Positions 22,500 to 32,010 of a stretch of DNA of 64,000 nucleotides are shown here, piece after piece. Made by a program: the position numbers and the translations under genes. This stretch comes from Xanthomonas nasturtii (GTDB taxonomy: Bacteria > Pseudomonadota > Gammaproteobacteria > Xanthomonadales > Xanthomonadaceae), in the NCBI RefSeq assembly GCF_001660815.1, contig NZ_LYMI01000002.1, forward strand, positions 62,001 through 126,000. Reading direction: 5' to 3'. Below the pieces are notes generated by a model, which worked only from the letters and a program-made list of their open reading frames with translations, was not told where the DNA came from and ran no database searches. Numbering within the stretch: the stretch's first letter is position 1; every line of letters starts with the position of its first letter.

Positions 22500-22863
22500 G
22501 GTGGGCAGCGTCTCCGCCACCGATATCCTGCTGACCCTGGTCACCAGTCTGCTGTCGCGCGTGCCGATGCTGATCGCGTTGCTGCTCGGGCTGGTGCTGC
22601 TGTGGCGCGCGCCACACACCGCGTTGCGGCGCGCCGGGCTGGCTGCGCTCTGGTTGCTGCTGGGCTGCCTGTTTGCCGAGGTCGCCTTCCAGGCCATTCC
22701 GATGCTGTTGCTGCAGCAAGGCAACGTGCGTCAGATCAGCATGGTGGTCAGCATCGCCCACTTCGTATTGATGGCCATGCAAGGCGTGGGCATCGGCGTG
22801 CTGGTGTGGACGCTGGCAGGCAGCCTGCAACGGGTGCCGCCTACCGCTGGCCCGCGCCCATGA
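22489..22863 (+). CDS. Small membrane protein of unknown function
   Basis: This 124-residue protein starts at a GTG inside the end of aroE and has three hydrophobic helices (about residues 12-40, 45-75 and 82-110), with [11 protein letters not shown] as a basic loop. No family is recognised. Its TGA overlaps the ATG of the next, interrupted gene (ATGA), so aroE and the two membrane genes formed one operon. Confidence 0.7.
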   Translation: MPTEVGSVSATDILLTLVTSLLSRVPMLIALLLGLVLLWRAPHTALRRAGLAALWLLLGCLFAEVAFQAIPMLLLQQGNVRQISMVVSIAHFVLMAMQGVGIGVLVWTLAGSLQRVPPTAGPRP

Positions 22864-23093
22864 TTCCGCTCTAGGCCATCGCGCTGGTGGTGGGGCTGCT
22901 CAGTGCCGGGCAGGGCGGGTGGACGCTGCTGCATCCGCAGGCGCTGGCGGCGGTCAATCGCGGCGGCCTGCTGTACGACCGCTTCGGGCCGAATGGCGTG
23001 GGCGTCGGCATGCTGCTGATGGGCCTGGCAATGGCGGCCATTGGCCGGGTGTGGGCGCGCCATGCGTGGCCGCCGCGGACACAAGGCCGCTGA
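22860..23093 (+). pseudogene. Small membrane protein gene with an early in-frame amber codon
   Basis: The frame starts at ATG 22860 in an ATGA overlap with the upstream stop. It reads Met-Ile-Pro-Leu, then TAG (22872-22874), then continues open for 72 codons as a hydrophobic protein (AIALVVGLLSAGQGGW, GVGMLLMGLAMAAIGRVW). A TGG-to-TAG change would explain it. Translation could restart at GTG 22887, giving a 68-residue product lacking part of the first helix. I treat it as a probable recent nonsense allele, though a short functional form cannot be excluded. Confidence 0.6.
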
Positions 23094-23343
23094 CATTGGA
23101 AGTGACGCTGCCTGCTCGTCAGGCAGCGCGGTTGCTTGGTGAGCCATTCAACCCGCGATTACCCGGGGCCGAGCGTGCCGCCAATGCTTGCCTGCGATGA
23201 GCGGATCCGAAACATGCGGCTGGCCGTGCAGCGTTCGCACCCGGCATCAGGTTGGCAGCACCGCCGACTCAGGCAGGCAAACGCGTTCAGCCGTTCGCCA
23301 CGCCGGTCGCAGGCACTGCGCCGGTCCGTGCGAAAATAGCCCG

Positions 23344-25479
23344 ATGAGTGAAGTTGCCCCACCGGCCGCGCCGTCGGCGCCCGTTCCCACCCAGCGAGTT
23401 CTGACCGACCCGATCAAGGCCGGCATCCGCGACGCCTACGCCAAGTTGCAGGCCAATACGGCGGGCTTTGCTACGCGGCGCGCGCAGAGCCAGATGATCG
23501 GCCTGGTCTCGCGCGCGCTGGCCACCTCCGGCGGCATCGGCATCGCCGAGGCGCCTACCGGCGTGGGCAAGAGTCTGGGCTATCTCACCGCCGGCGTGCC
23601 GATCGCGTTGGCCACCAAGAAAAAGCTGGTCATCAGCACCGGCACCGTGGCGTTGCAATCGCAGCTGGTAGAGCGCGATATCCCGGCCTTCCTCAAGGCC
23701 ACGGGGCTGGAAGCCACCGTGGCGCTGGCCAAGGGCCGTACCCGTTATCTGTGCACCCGCAACGCCGCCGAGCTGGAAGGCGACACCAGCCAGAACGCCA
23801 TGTTCGAAGACGAACAGGTGCTCTACGACCGCCCGCTCAGCCCGGTGGATGCCGATCTGGCCAAACGGCTGGCCAAGGCTTACGCCGCGCGCACCTGGAA
23901 CGGCGACCTGGACGACGCGCCCGAGCAGGTCTCGGTGTCGTTGCGCATGCGCATCACCACGCCGGCCTCCGGCTGTGCGGGCCGCCGTTGCAGTTATGCC
24001 GCGCAGTGCCCGGTGCTCAAGGCGCGTACCGACGTGCGCGAAGCGCAGATCGTGGTCACCAACCATGCCTTGCTGCTGTCCTCCTTTTCGCTGGGCGATG
24101 CCGAAAACGGCCAGCCGTTGATCGCGCCACCGTCGGACATGCTGCTGGTGCTCGACGAAGGCCACCATATCGCCGGTGTGGCCATCGACCAGGGCGCAGC
24201 CAATCTGCCGCTGGACGAAATGGCCAAGCGCACCGGCCGCATGCAGATCCTCATCGCCGCCGCCTATCGCGCGGTGGACAAGGACAAGCTCGGCAACCTG
24301 TTGCCCAATGAAGCCATCGAGGTGGCGGCGCGGGTATCCAAATTGCTCAAGGCCTTCCATGCCGAAGTCGAGCGCGTGTGGAAGCCCGAGCCCGGCGAGC
24401 GCGATCCGTTGTGGCGCGCGGCCAACGGCAAGCTGCCGCCGCAGTGGGGCCCGGCCATCGAAGAGCTCGGCGAAGAAACCCGCGCGCTGTTCAACTGGGT
24501 GCATGCCGCGCACAGCGCGATTGCCAAGGGAAAACAGGACGATTCTGCGCGCGAACGTTTGCAGCGCAGCCTGGGCCTGGCGCTGGAAATGGCCGAACAG
24601 CAGCACAATCTGTGGAGCGGCTGGCGCCGCGAAGACAAGGAAGGCCAGCCGCCGATGGCGCGCTGGATCACCCTCTCGCGCGATGGCGACCTGATCTGCC
24701 ATTGCTCGCCGGTCTCGGCTGCGCAGGTGCTGCGCACCATGATCTGGAACGAGGTGGATTCGGTGGTGATGACCTCGGCCACGCTCACCGGTGGCGGCGA
24801 TTTTCAATCCTTCGCCATCGACAATGGCGTGCCCGAGCACGCCGAAATGGCCTCGCTGGCTTCGCCGTTCGACCTGCCCAATCAGGCGGAATTGATCGTG
24901 CCCAATTTTCCGGTCACGCCCGACGACCGCGAGGGGCACCCCAAGGAAGTGGCCAAGTATCTGGTGCGCGAACTGGACTGGAACGCCAAGGGCAGCATCG
25001 TGTTGTTCACCTCGCGCTGGAAGATGGAAAAGGTCGCCGACCTGATGCCGCTGGTGCAACGCAACCGCGTGCTGGTGCAGGGCGAAGGCAACAAGTCGCA
25101 GCTGATCACCGAACACCTGCGCCGCATCGCTGCCGGCGAAGGCTCGGTGCTGTTCGGCTTGAACTCGTTCGGCGAAGGGTTGGATCTGCCCGGCGAAGCT
25201 TGCACCACCGTGGTCATCACCCAGGTGCCGTTCGCCGTGCCCACCGATCCGCAAACCTCCACCTTGAGCGAATGGCTGGAAAGCCGCGGCCATAACGCCT
25301 TCAACCTGATCGCCATCCCGCATGCGTTACGCACGCTCACGCAGTTTGCCGGCCGCTTGATTCGCAGCTCCAACGACCATGGCCGCGTAATCATCCTCGA
25401 CTCGCGCCTGCTTACCCGTCGCTACGGCAAACGCATCATCGATGCCTTGCCGCCATTCAAGCGGGTGATCGGGCGTTGA
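23344..25479 (+). CDS. dinG: ATP-dependent DNA helicase DinG-type (Rad3/XPD family)
   Basis: This 711-residue 5'-3' helicase has Walker A EAPTGVGKS, a DEGHH box (motif II), and motif VI QFAGRLIRSSNDHG. Cysteines in YLCTRN and in CAGRRCSYAAQC are placed to hold the iron-sulfur cluster of the XPD family. DinG unwinds R-loops, D-loops and G-quadruplex DNA after damage. The start MSEVAPPAAPSAP at 23344 precedes the family-like RVLTDPIKAGIRDAYAKL; the open frame upstream of it is Arg-rich noise. No LexA site was recognised upstream. Confidence 0.93.
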   Translation: MSEVAPPAAPSAPVPTQRVLTDPIKAGIRDAYAKLQANTAGFATRRAQSQMIGLVSRALATSGGIGIAEAPTGVGKSLGYLTAGVPIALATKKKLVISTGTVALQSQLVERDIPAFLKATGLEATVALAKGRTRYLCTRNAAELEGDTSQNAMFEDEQVLYDRPLSPVDADLAKRLAKAYAARTWNGDLDDAPEQVSVSLRMRITTPASGCAGRRCSYAAQCPVLKARTDVREAQIVVTNHALLLSSFSLGDAENGQPLIAPPSDMLLVLDEGHHIAGVAIDQGAANLPLDEMAKRTGRMQILIAAAYRAVDKDKLGNLLPNEAIEVAARVSKLLKAFHAEVERVWKPEPGERDPLWRAANGKLPPQWGPAIEELGEETRALFNWVHAAHSAIAKGKQDDSARERLQRSLGLALEMAEQQHNLWSGWRREDKEGQPPMARWITLSRDGDLICHCSPVSAAQVLRTMIWNEVDSVVMTSATLTGGGDFQSFAIDNGVPEHAEMASLASPFDLPNQAELIVPNFPVTPDDREGHPKEVAKYLVRELDWNAKGSIVLFTSRWKMEKVADLMPLVQRNRVLVQGEGNKSQLITEHLRRIAAGEGSVLFGLNSFGEGLDLPGEACTTVVITQVPFAVPTDPQTSTLSEWLESRGHNAFNLIAIPHALRTLTQFAGRLIRSSNDHGRVIILDSRLLTRRYGKRIIDALPPFKRVIGR

Positions 25480-26008
25480 CTATCGTTTGCCACTACGCAC
25501 GCCACCACTGACGCGTCGCGCATTGCGCGCGCGCTGGTGTGAGCTGACGCAACCGAGACGCGTGGGGCACGCCAATGCGGTTGTCGCGCGATGCACGCCA
25601 GCGCCGGAGTGTGCAGCAACAATCACGCGTTGTTAGTCGCTCCGCGCCGGCGCACTGCTAGCATTGATGACCTTACGCACTGCAGCTTTCCGCCAATGCA
25701 CGCTGCATGCGTGGCAAGAGCCGCATTGCGCGGCGCGCAATGACGACTCGTGAGATGACAGTGCGCACATCCTTGCAGCGCAGCATCCGCTGAGAGTGAT
25801 CGATCGTCAGGTCATGCAAGACGAAAGCGAATGACGCATGCAGTTGCTTCAAGTTGCGCCTATCTGTAACCCGCTGCGCGCGAGTTTGGCGATGTAAATC
25901 ACGCAACGCAGTCATCATCATGTTCGCCTATCGCAGCGATCATAACTAACGACTTCCCACGCTTCTGCCTGCTAGCGATGATTCAACTCCCTCAAACGAG
26001 CTGACGCC
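25480..26008. other. Intergenic region upstream of katB
   Basis: No gene is supported in these 529 bases; the longest minus-strand frame (25673-25921) lacks codon bias or family-like sequence. An imperfect OxyR-like pattern (CTAT-N7-ATCA) at about 25928-25942 was seen, but it is too weak to annotate as an operator. Confidence 0.4.
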
Positions 26009-27532
26009 ATGCGCCCTGGATCCCTCATGGTGCTAGCCCTGCTAGCCCCGACGTTGATCGCTCCGCCGGTCTTCGCCCAATCCGTTCTGACCCGCGACAA
26101 TGGCGCCAAGGTCGGCGATAACCAGAACTCGCAAACCGCCGGTGCCAATGGCCCGACGCTGTTGCAGGACGTGCAGCTGATCCAGAAGTTGCAGCGCTTC
26201 GATCGCGAGCGCATCCCCGAGCGCGTGGTGCATGCGCGTGGGACCGGCGTCAAAGGCGAGTTCACTGCCACCGCCGATCTGTCCAACCTGACCAAGGCCA
26301 AGGTGTTCAGCGCCGGCGAAAAGACCCCGGTGTTCGTGCGCTTCTCGTCCGTGGTCCACGGCAATCACTCGCCGGAAACGCTGCGCGACCCGCATGGGTT
26401 TGCGACCAAGTTCTACACCAGCGAAGGCAACTGGGATCTGGTCGGCAACAACTTCCCCACCTTCTTCATCCGCGATGCGATCAAGTTCCCCGACATGGTC
26501 CACGCCTTCAAGCCGGACCCGCGCACCAACCTGGACGACGATTCGCGTCGCTTCGATTTCTTCTCGCACGTGCCCGAAAGCACCCGCACCCTGACCCTGC
26601 TGTATTCCAATGAAGGCACGCCGGCCGGCTACCGCTTCATGGACGGCAACGGCGTGCACGCTTACAAGCTGGTCAACGCGCAGGGCGAAGTGCATTACGT
26701 CAAGTTCCACTGGAAGACGCTGCAGGGCATCAAGAACCTCGATCCCAAGCAGGTCGCCGCGGTGCAGTCCAGGGACTACAGTCACCTGACCAACGATCTG
26801 GTCGGTGCGATCAAGAAGGGCGACTACCCGAAGTGGGACCTGTACGTGCAGGTGCTCAAGCCGGAAGACTTGGCCAAGTTCGATTTCGACCCGCTCGATG
26901 CCACCAAGATCTGGCCGGACGTGCAGGAGCAGAAGGTCGGCCAGATGGTGTTGAACAAGAACGTCGACAACTTCTTCCAGGAAACCGAGCAGGTGGCGAT
27001 GGCGCCGGCCAATCTGGTGCCGGGGATCGAGCCGTCTGAAGACCGTCTGCTGCAGGGCCGTATCTTTTCCTATGCCGACACCCAGCTCTATCGCATCGGC
27101 ACCAATGGCCTGAGCCTGCCGGTCAACCGCCCGCGCGTGGCAGTCAACAACGGCAACCAGGATGGTGAAGCGAACACCGGGCACACCACTAGCGGCGTGA
27201 ACTACGAGCCGAGCCGTCTGGAGCCGCGTCCGCAGGATACCGCCGCGCGCTACAGCGAGTTGCCGCTGTCGGGCACCACCCAGCAGGCCAAGATCACCCG
27301 CGAGCAGAACTTCAAGCAGGCCGGTGAGTTGTATCGCTCCTACAGCAAGAAGGATCGTGCCGATCTTGTGCAAAGTTTTGGCGAGTCGCTGGCCACCACC
27401 GACACCGAGAGCAAGCACCTCATCCTGTCGTTCCTGTACAAGGCCGACCCCGAGTACGGTTCCGGTGTAGCCCGCGTTGCCAAGGGCGACCTGGCCCGCG
27501 TCAAGCAGCTGGCCTCCAGCCTGCAGGACTGA
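26009..27532 (+). CDS. katB: Periplasmic catalase KatB
   Basis: This 507-residue clade-type small-subunit haem catalase has a signal peptide ending ALLAPTLIAPPVFA, so it is exported. The distal catalytic His is in RIPERVVHARG, the Asn in NNFPTFFIRD, and the proximal haem-ligating Tyr in RIFSYADTQLYRIG. It breaks down H2O2 in the periplasm. It is followed by the ankyrin gene after 59 bases containing a hairpin, the same katB-ankB order known in Pseudomonas aeruginosa, where AnkB is needed for full KatB activity. Confidence 0.95.
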   Translation: MRPGSLMVLALLAPTLIAPPVFAQSVLTRDNGAKVGDNQNSQTAGANGPTLLQDVQLIQKLQRFDRERIPERVVHARGTGVKGEFTATADLSNLTKAKVFSAGEKTPVFVRFSSVVHGNHSPETLRDPHGFATKFYTSEGNWDLVGNNFPTFFIRDAIKFPDMVHAFKPDPRTNLDDDSRRFDFFSHVPESTRTLTLLYSNEGTPAGYRFMDGNGVHAYKLVNAQGEVHYVKFHWKTLQGIKNLDPKQVAAVQSRDYSHLTNDLVGAIKKGDYPKWDLYVQVLKPEDLAKFDFDPLDATKIWPDVQEQKVGQMVLNKNVDNFFQETEQVAMAPANLVPGIEPSEDRLLQGRIFSYADTQLYRIGTNGLSLPVNRPRVAVNNGNQDGEANTGHTTSGVNYEPSRLEPRPQDTAARYSELPLSGTTQQAKITREQNFKQAGELYRSYSKKDRADLVQSFGESLATTDTESKHLILSFLYKADPEYGSGVARVAKGDLARVKQLASSLQD

Positions 27533-27540
27533 TCCACCCC

Positions 27541-27571
27541 GACGGCATCGCGGCCACGCCGCGGTGCCGTC
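27541..27571 (+). promoter_or_regulatory. Intercistronic hairpin between katB and ankB
   Basis: GACGGCA and TGCCGTC, plus inner CGCGG and CCGCG, form a GC-rich stem without a T-run. It could lower ankB expression relative to katB or protect the upstream message. Confidence 0.5.
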
Positions 27572-27591
27572 CCCGTTTTCAGGAGAGCGAT

Positions 27592-28167
27592 ATGCGCACT
27601 CTGATGTTGGTTTTGCTGAGCGCGGTGTGTGCGCCGACCCTCGCTGCCTCGCCGTCAGCCCCTGCCGCCGCGTCCACCTCGGTGGCCGCCAATCCCGAAC
27701 AGGTCAAGCAGCAGTTGCGCGAGTACTTCTTCGATGCCGCGCGCGAAGGCCGCCAGGACATGCTGGCCGAGTTCATCCGCTCGCATTACGACCTCAACAC
27801 CCGCGACGAGAAGGGTTACACCGCGCTGATCCTGGCCGCGTACCACGGCCAACGCCCGGCAGTGGAACAATTGCTCGGCGCCGGCGCCGACCCCTGCGCG
27901 CAGGACAAGCGTGGCAACACCGCGCTGATGGGCGCCATCTTCAAGGGCGAGCTGGGCATCGCCAAGCGCCTGATGCAGGCCGATTGCGCGCCCGACCAGC
28001 GCAACAACGCCGGCCAGACCGCTGCGATGTACGCAGCACTGTTCCAGCGCACCGACGTGCTCAAGGACCTGGCTGCCAAGGGCGCGGACCTCAGCCTCAA
28101 GGACGGGCAGGGCAACGACGTGACCAAGCTACAACGCGGCGAGTTCGCCACCGCTCCGGCGCGCTGA
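27592..28167 (+). CDS. ankB: Exported ankyrin-repeat protein AnkB
   Basis: This 191-residue protein has a signal peptide (MRTLMLVLLSAVCAPTLA) and about four ankyrin repeats, visible as EKGYTALILAAYHGQ, KRGNTALMGAIFKGE and NAGQTAAMYAALFQR, each followed by a GA-D turn. It is the conserved partner of periplasmic catalase. In Pseudomonas, AnkB is thought to form an antioxidant scaffold supporting KatB; the same role is inferred here from gene order and export signal. AGGAGAG sits just before the ATG. Confidence 0.92.
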   Translation: MRTLMLVLLSAVCAPTLAASPSAPAAASTSVAANPEQVKQQLREYFFDAAREGRQDMLAEFIRSHYDLNTRDEKGYTALILAAYHGQRPAVEQLLGAGADPCAQDKRGNTALMGAIFKGELGIAKRLMQADCAPDQRNNAGQTAAMYAALFQRTDVLKDLAAKGADLSLKDGQGNDVTKLQRGEFATAPAR

Positions 28168-28897
28168 TACGCCGTTTTGTTTGTCGGTCAGGTGCGCGCG
28201 TTCCTGGTCTGCCCCCAATCGGACGCAAGGCGACCCACTTCGTTTCGCTTCGGAGTACCCGCGTAAGCAAGGGGGGGCGCATTTCTGGACGAAGGTCGCC
28301 GGGCGTCAGACAGTCGCTCAAGCGCTCTTCTTGCGACCTTCCTCAGTTCCGGGCGAAAGAGACCATGCCTGGTTTCTGACCGCTGTGCAGTGCCCGTGTG
28401 GGCACGTAACGCATTCCTGCCCGATGCTCGCCCTGCGTCAGGCAGGCGGCCGCTAAAACGCTTCTCGTGACATGCCTAAGCTCTAGGCGAAGGACGCCAC
28501 GCGTGGTGGTACACGCCCCTTCCGAGTTCCCGTTCGGTCGCTCCTCTGCACCCATCACCTCGGGTCGTCCTGCAACGCCACCGCCCGTATCGACCGGGAT
28601 GGGTGTCTGCAACGCAGCACTCCCGGAACCGCTGTTGGCAACGCCGAACCTCCCTGCGCAGCCCCGCCGGATTTCCGCCACAGCCGCGTTGGAACTCTGG
28701 CACAGGTGGTGATTTTTTCGCCAGTGCGTCAGGAATTTTCTGACGTGCAAACCTTTGTGCGCCAAGGCTTTGACAGAAAACTGAGTGCTCGCTGACTTGC
28801 TAAAAATTGTCTGCAGAAAAGCGCAGGAAACAGTTCAAGAAAGCGCCGGGAACGCCGATGCTGCAGCTATCGCATCGCACCTTGGAACCCCCCGACC
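28168..28897. other. Long non-coding stretch with inverted repeats
   Basis: These 730 bases hold no supported protein gene; the open frames are antisense-type and lack ribosome sites. CACCCATC (28549-28556) pairs with GATGGGTG (28598-28605), and near 28730 CGTCAG/CTGACG flank an AATTTT core. AT-rich sequence follows just ahead of the next small gene and may contain its promoter. A small RNA is possible but not demonstrable from sequence. Confidence 0.4.
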
Positions 28898-29122
28898 ATG
28901 AAGCTCGATCCTTCCATCCCTTTCTTGATGTCTCTGCTGGCCATGGTGCTGTGCACCGCCACCGCTGTCGTCGCGCTGGTGTTCGGCCAGGTGCACGTGT
29001 TGGCCAAGTCGTGGAGCTTCTACACGGTCATGGGCACCGCCCTGATCACGCTGGTCGCCTCGTACCACGCCCTCGGCAAGCCGCTGAGCGCCGAAGAGCG
29101 TGTAGGTTTCCGCAACCCGTAA
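28898..29122 (+). CDS. Small membrane protein
   Basis: This 74-residue protein, MKLDPSIPFLMSLLAMVLCT at its start, has two hydrophobic helices (about residues 8-31 and 40-58) and ends with a polar tail (SAEERVGFRNP). It is convergent with the NIPSNAP gene. No family is recognised; the even hydrophobic pattern and clean ATG support a real inner-membrane peptide. Confidence 0.6.
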   Translation: MKLDPSIPFLMSLLAMVLCTATAVVALVFGQVHVLAKSWSFYTVMGTALITLVASYHALGKPLSAEERVGFRNP

Positions 29123-29148
29123 GACTGGCTGGCGTCCGGGCGCAGTGG

Positions 29149-29454
29149 TTACTGCCGCACTGGACGCAGAAAGCTCCGCTCGTAACTGACGATGCAACGC
29201 GTTTGCTCCGCATAGGCGAACGCCGCCAGACACTGCGCATCCTGCAGCGATGCCTCCCGATACCGCTCGTACTCGGCGAGCGAGGGAAACGAAAACAGCG
29301 CCAGCGCAATGTTGTTCGCCCCTTCCGACGGTAGAAAGTAACCGTGATGCTGGCCGCCGAAGCGCGCCACCAGCGGGATCCACAACCGCGCGTAATGCTC
29401 GAATTCGGCCAGTTGATAGGGGTCGATGACGTAGCGCAGCGAACAGGTGATCAT
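29149..29454 (-). CDS. NIPSNAP family protein
   Basis: From the ATG at 29454 the product has 101 residues, beginning MITCSLRYVIDPYQLAEFEH and containing YARLWIPLVARFGGQHHGYF and ALFSFPSLAEYERYR, the ferredoxin-like NIPSNAP fold. Bacterial NIPSNAPs are small dimeric cytosolic proteins without an assigned reaction. The frame stays open far upstream (to 29694), across dusA's 5' region, but the family starts at MITC. It diverges from dusA and the two share the intervening promoter space. Confidence 0.8.
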   Translation of the reverse strand: MITCSLRYVIDPYQLAEFEHYARLWIPLVARFGGQHHGYFLPSEGANNIALALFSFPSLAEYERYREASLQDAQCLAAFAYAEQTRCIVSYERSFLRPVRQ

Positions 29455-29579
29455 GCAGCCGGGTCCAAAAGGCAGGGGCTTCAGCATGCCATGACGCACC
29501 GCCGCAGATTCATCGACGCCCGTGTAAGCTGTTGATCCTGCTTCGCATTCCAATGGCTGCCCAGTGCGGCCAACCGTCG

Positions 29580-30584
29580 ATGACCGCTTCCGCCGATCGC
29601 TACGCCGCCTCCCTGCGCCTGTCCGTCGCCCCGATGATGGACTGGACCGACCGCCATTGCCGGGTCTTTCATCGCCTGTTGGCGCCGTCCGCACGCCTGT
29701 ATACCGAAATGGTGCATGCCAACGCGGTGATCCATGGCGACCGCGCGCGGCTGATCGGCTTCGCTGCGGTCGAACATCCGCTGGCGCTGCAGCTTGGCGG
29801 CAGCGAGCCGGCCTTGCTCGCGCAGGCTGCCGCCATCGCCCGGGACTGGGGCTACGACGAGATCAACCTCAATTGCGGCTGCCCGTCCGATCGGGTGCAG
29901 GCCGGCCGCTTCGGTGCCTGCCTCATGCGCGAGCCGGCTTTGGTGGCCGACTGCGTTGCCGCCATGTGCGCGGCCACCCGCTTGCCGATCACGGTCAAAT
30001 GTCGCCTCGGCGTGGACGACGATGACGACTACGCTGTGTTCGCCAGCTTTGTCGACCAGGTGGTCGCCGCCGGCGCGGCCATGGTGGTGGTGCACGCCCG
30101 CAACGCCTGGCTCAAGGGCCTGTCGCCGAAGGAAAACCGCGAAGTGCCGCCGCTGCGGTACGACTGGGCTTACCGGCTAAAGCAGGAGCGGCCCGGCCTG
30201 GCGGTGGTACTCAACGGCGGCATCGCCGCCGTGGACACCGCACTGGCGCACCTGCAGCACACCGACGGCGTGATGCTCGGCCGTGCCGCTTACCATGACC
30301 CGTATGTCCTGCATCGCCTGGACGCAGCCTTGACCCAGCAGCCCGAGCAACCGCGCGACGCCTTGCTGCGCGCATTGCAGCCCTATGTGGAATCCCAGCT
30401 GGAGCAGGGCCTGGCCTTGAAGCACATGACCCGGCACGTCCTGGGACTGTTCCATGGTCAGCCCGGCGGGCGAGCGTTCCGACAGGTTCTGAGCGAAGGC
30501 GCGCATCGTCCGGGCGCCGGTTGGGAGCTGGTCGAGCAGGCCCTGCAGCGCACCGATTCGCGTTCCTGGCGGGTGGTCGCATAG
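29580..30584 (+). CDS. dusA: tRNA-dihydrouridine(20/20a) synthase
   Basis: This FMN enzyme of about 334 residues reduces U20/U20a in the tRNA D-loop. It starts near LRLSVAPMMDWTDRHCR, the FMN-binding segment typical of DusA. The catalytic Cys lies in NLNCGCPSDRVQAG, KCRLGVDD and VVHARNAWLKGLSPKENR follow, and LGRAAYHDPY closes the FMN-phosphate site. The exact start is unclear: ATG at 29580 fits homologues I recall, 29553 is possible, and neither has a strong ribosome site. Confidence 0.95.
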   Translation: MTASADRYAASLRLSVAPMMDWTDRHCRVFHRLLAPSARLYTEMVHANAVIHGDRARLIGFAAVEHPLALQLGGSEPALLAQAAAIARDWGYDEINLNCGCPSDRVQAGRFGACLMREPALVADCVAAMCAATRLPITVKCRLGVDDDDDYAVFASFVDQVVAAGAAMVVVHARNAWLKGLSPKENREVPPLRYDWAYRLKQERPGLAVVLNGGIAAVDTALAHLQHTDGVMLGRAAYHDPYVLHRLDAALTQQPEQPRDALLRALQPYVESQLEQGLALKHMTRHVLGLFHGQPGGRAFRQVLSEGAHRPGAGWELVEQALQRTDSRSWRVVA

Positions 30585-30865
30585 GGTTGGCCCACCGCTT
30601 GCATTCCTGAACGGGCTGCCGGGACATTGGACGTTTCGAGGTCGTTCGGGGCATGCGCGTTTGCAGCAGGGCCCGCCCCGCGGTGTTTTTGGACCCGATC
30701 GATATTCATTTCACTGAATGCCGTTAACACGAAGCTAAAAAGTTCAGATCGGATTCACCCCGAAAAATCAAGAATTTGGCTCGATTTCGGGGTCCGGCCA
30801 CATTGTGACGCGTGGCCGCTTTCACGAATTTTGAATGTTCCTGAACAACCCGCTAGGATCCGTTT

Positions 30866-31225
30866 GTGACCCAACTGCTCTGCCGCGCTCGCCAAGTCGC
30901 TCTGGTTGCCCTCTGGGTCGCCATGGCCGCGCCGTCGGCGTGGGGGCAGGGTTATCCGATGGTGGAGAGCGGGCGCGAGGGGCTACCCGCCTCGGCGCGT
31001 AGCAAGGGGCGCACACTGTCTGACACCATCCGGCACGTACAGCGGACAACCGGCGGAGAAATCCTTGGTGCCGAGCGCGTGCCGTTTGATGGCGGCAATC
31101 TCAATCGCGTCAAGTACATGAAAGACGGGCGCGTGCACACCGTGTATGAGCCGGAGCAGGCGCAGGCCATGCCGCCGCGCAACCCGGCACCGGCCGATGT
31201 GCCACCACGCGACGATAACCACTGA
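30866..31225 (+). CDS. Small exported PepSY-like protein upstream of phoPQ
   Basis: This 119-residue product starts at GTG 30866, with AGGA seven bases ahead, and has a signal peptide ending APSAWGQ. The remaining part (SDTIRHVQRTTGGEILGAER, then VPFDGGNLNRVKYMKDGRVH) resembles a single PepSY unit, a periplasmic inhibitor or sensor-type fold. The tail is Pro-rich and low in complexity. It lies 71 bases before phoP in the same direction. PepSY proteins next to PhoPQ-type systems are thought to tune the sensor; here that is inference. Confidence 0.72.
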   Translation: MTQLLCRARQVALVALWVAMAAPSAWGQGYPMVESGREGLPASARSKGRTLSDTIRHVQRTTGGEILGAERVPFDGGNLNRVKYMKDGRVHTVYEPEQAQAMPPRNPAPADVPPRDDNH

Positions 31226-31296
31226 ACGTAGATAGTTCTGCGTTCAGTCTCATTAATTCCCCGGCCGATGGCCGACAACGTAAGTAGGGAGAGTGC

Positions 31297-31980
31297 ATGC
31301 GTATCCTTTTGGTCGAAGACGAAGCTCCGCTGCGCGAAACCCTTGCGGCGCGTCTGAAGCGCGAAGGTTTTGCGGTCGACGCTGCACAGGATGGCGAAGA
31401 AGGCCTCTACATGGGCCGTGAGGTGCCGTTCGATGTCGGCATCATCGATCTTGGCTTGCCCAAGATGTCGGGCATGGAGCTGATCAAGGCCCTGCGCGAC
31501 GAAGGCAAGAAGTTTCCGGTGCTGATCCTGACAGCGCGTTCGAGCTGGCAGGACAAGGTCGAAGGCCTCAAGCAGGGCGCCGACGATTACCTGGTCAAGC
31601 CGTTCCATGTCGAAGAGTTGCTGGCGCGCGTCAATGCGCTGCTACGACGTGCGGCCGGCTGGAGCAAGCCCACGCTGGAATGCGGCCCGGTGGCGCTGGA
31701 TCTGGCTGCGCAGACCGTCAGCGTCAATGGCGCCAACGTCGATCTGACCAGCTATGAGTACAAGGTGCTTGAGTACCTGATGATGCATGCCGGCGAACTG
31801 GTCTCCAAGGCCGACCTTACCGAGCATATCTATCAGCAGGACTTCGACCGCGATTCGAACGTGCTGGAAGTGTTCATCGGTCGCCTGCGCAAGAAGCTCG
31901 ACCCCGATGGTGAGTTGAAGCCGATCGAGACCGTGCGCGGTCGTGGCTACCGTTTCGCCATTCCGCGTACCGAAGGCTGA
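31297..31980 (+). CDS. phoP: PhoP-like response regulator
   Basis: This 227-residue OmpR-family regulator has a receiver domain with phospho-accepting Asp51 (IIDLGLPKMSG), acidic pair VEDEAP, Thr79 and Lys101 (LVKPFHVEELLARV). A C-terminal winged helix carries SYEYKVLEYLMMHAGELVSK and ENVRGRGYRF-like ETVRGRGYRFAIP. In Xanthomonas this pair governs virulence, low-Mg2+ and antimicrobial-peptide responses. GTAGGGAGAG precedes the ATG. phoQ follows 30 bases later. Confidence 0.92.
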   Translation: MRILLVEDEAPLRETLAARLKREGFAVDAAQDGEEGLYMGREVPFDVGIIDLGLPKMSGMELIKALRDEGKKFPVLILTARSSWQDKVEGLKQGADDYLVKPFHVEELLARVNALLRRAAGWSKPTLECGPVALDLAAQTVSVNGANVDLTSYEYKVLEYLMMHAGELVSKADLTEHIYQQDFDRDSNVLEVFIGRLRKKLDPDGELKPIETVRGRGYRFAIPRTEG

Positions 31981-32010
31981 GTTCGCGCGTCGGCAAACAG
32001 GAAGACCTCG

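Noticed and set aside
25926-25945. Imperfect OxyR-like site upstream of katB
   Set aside because: Only one CTAT element is clear and the spacing pattern fails for the other three.
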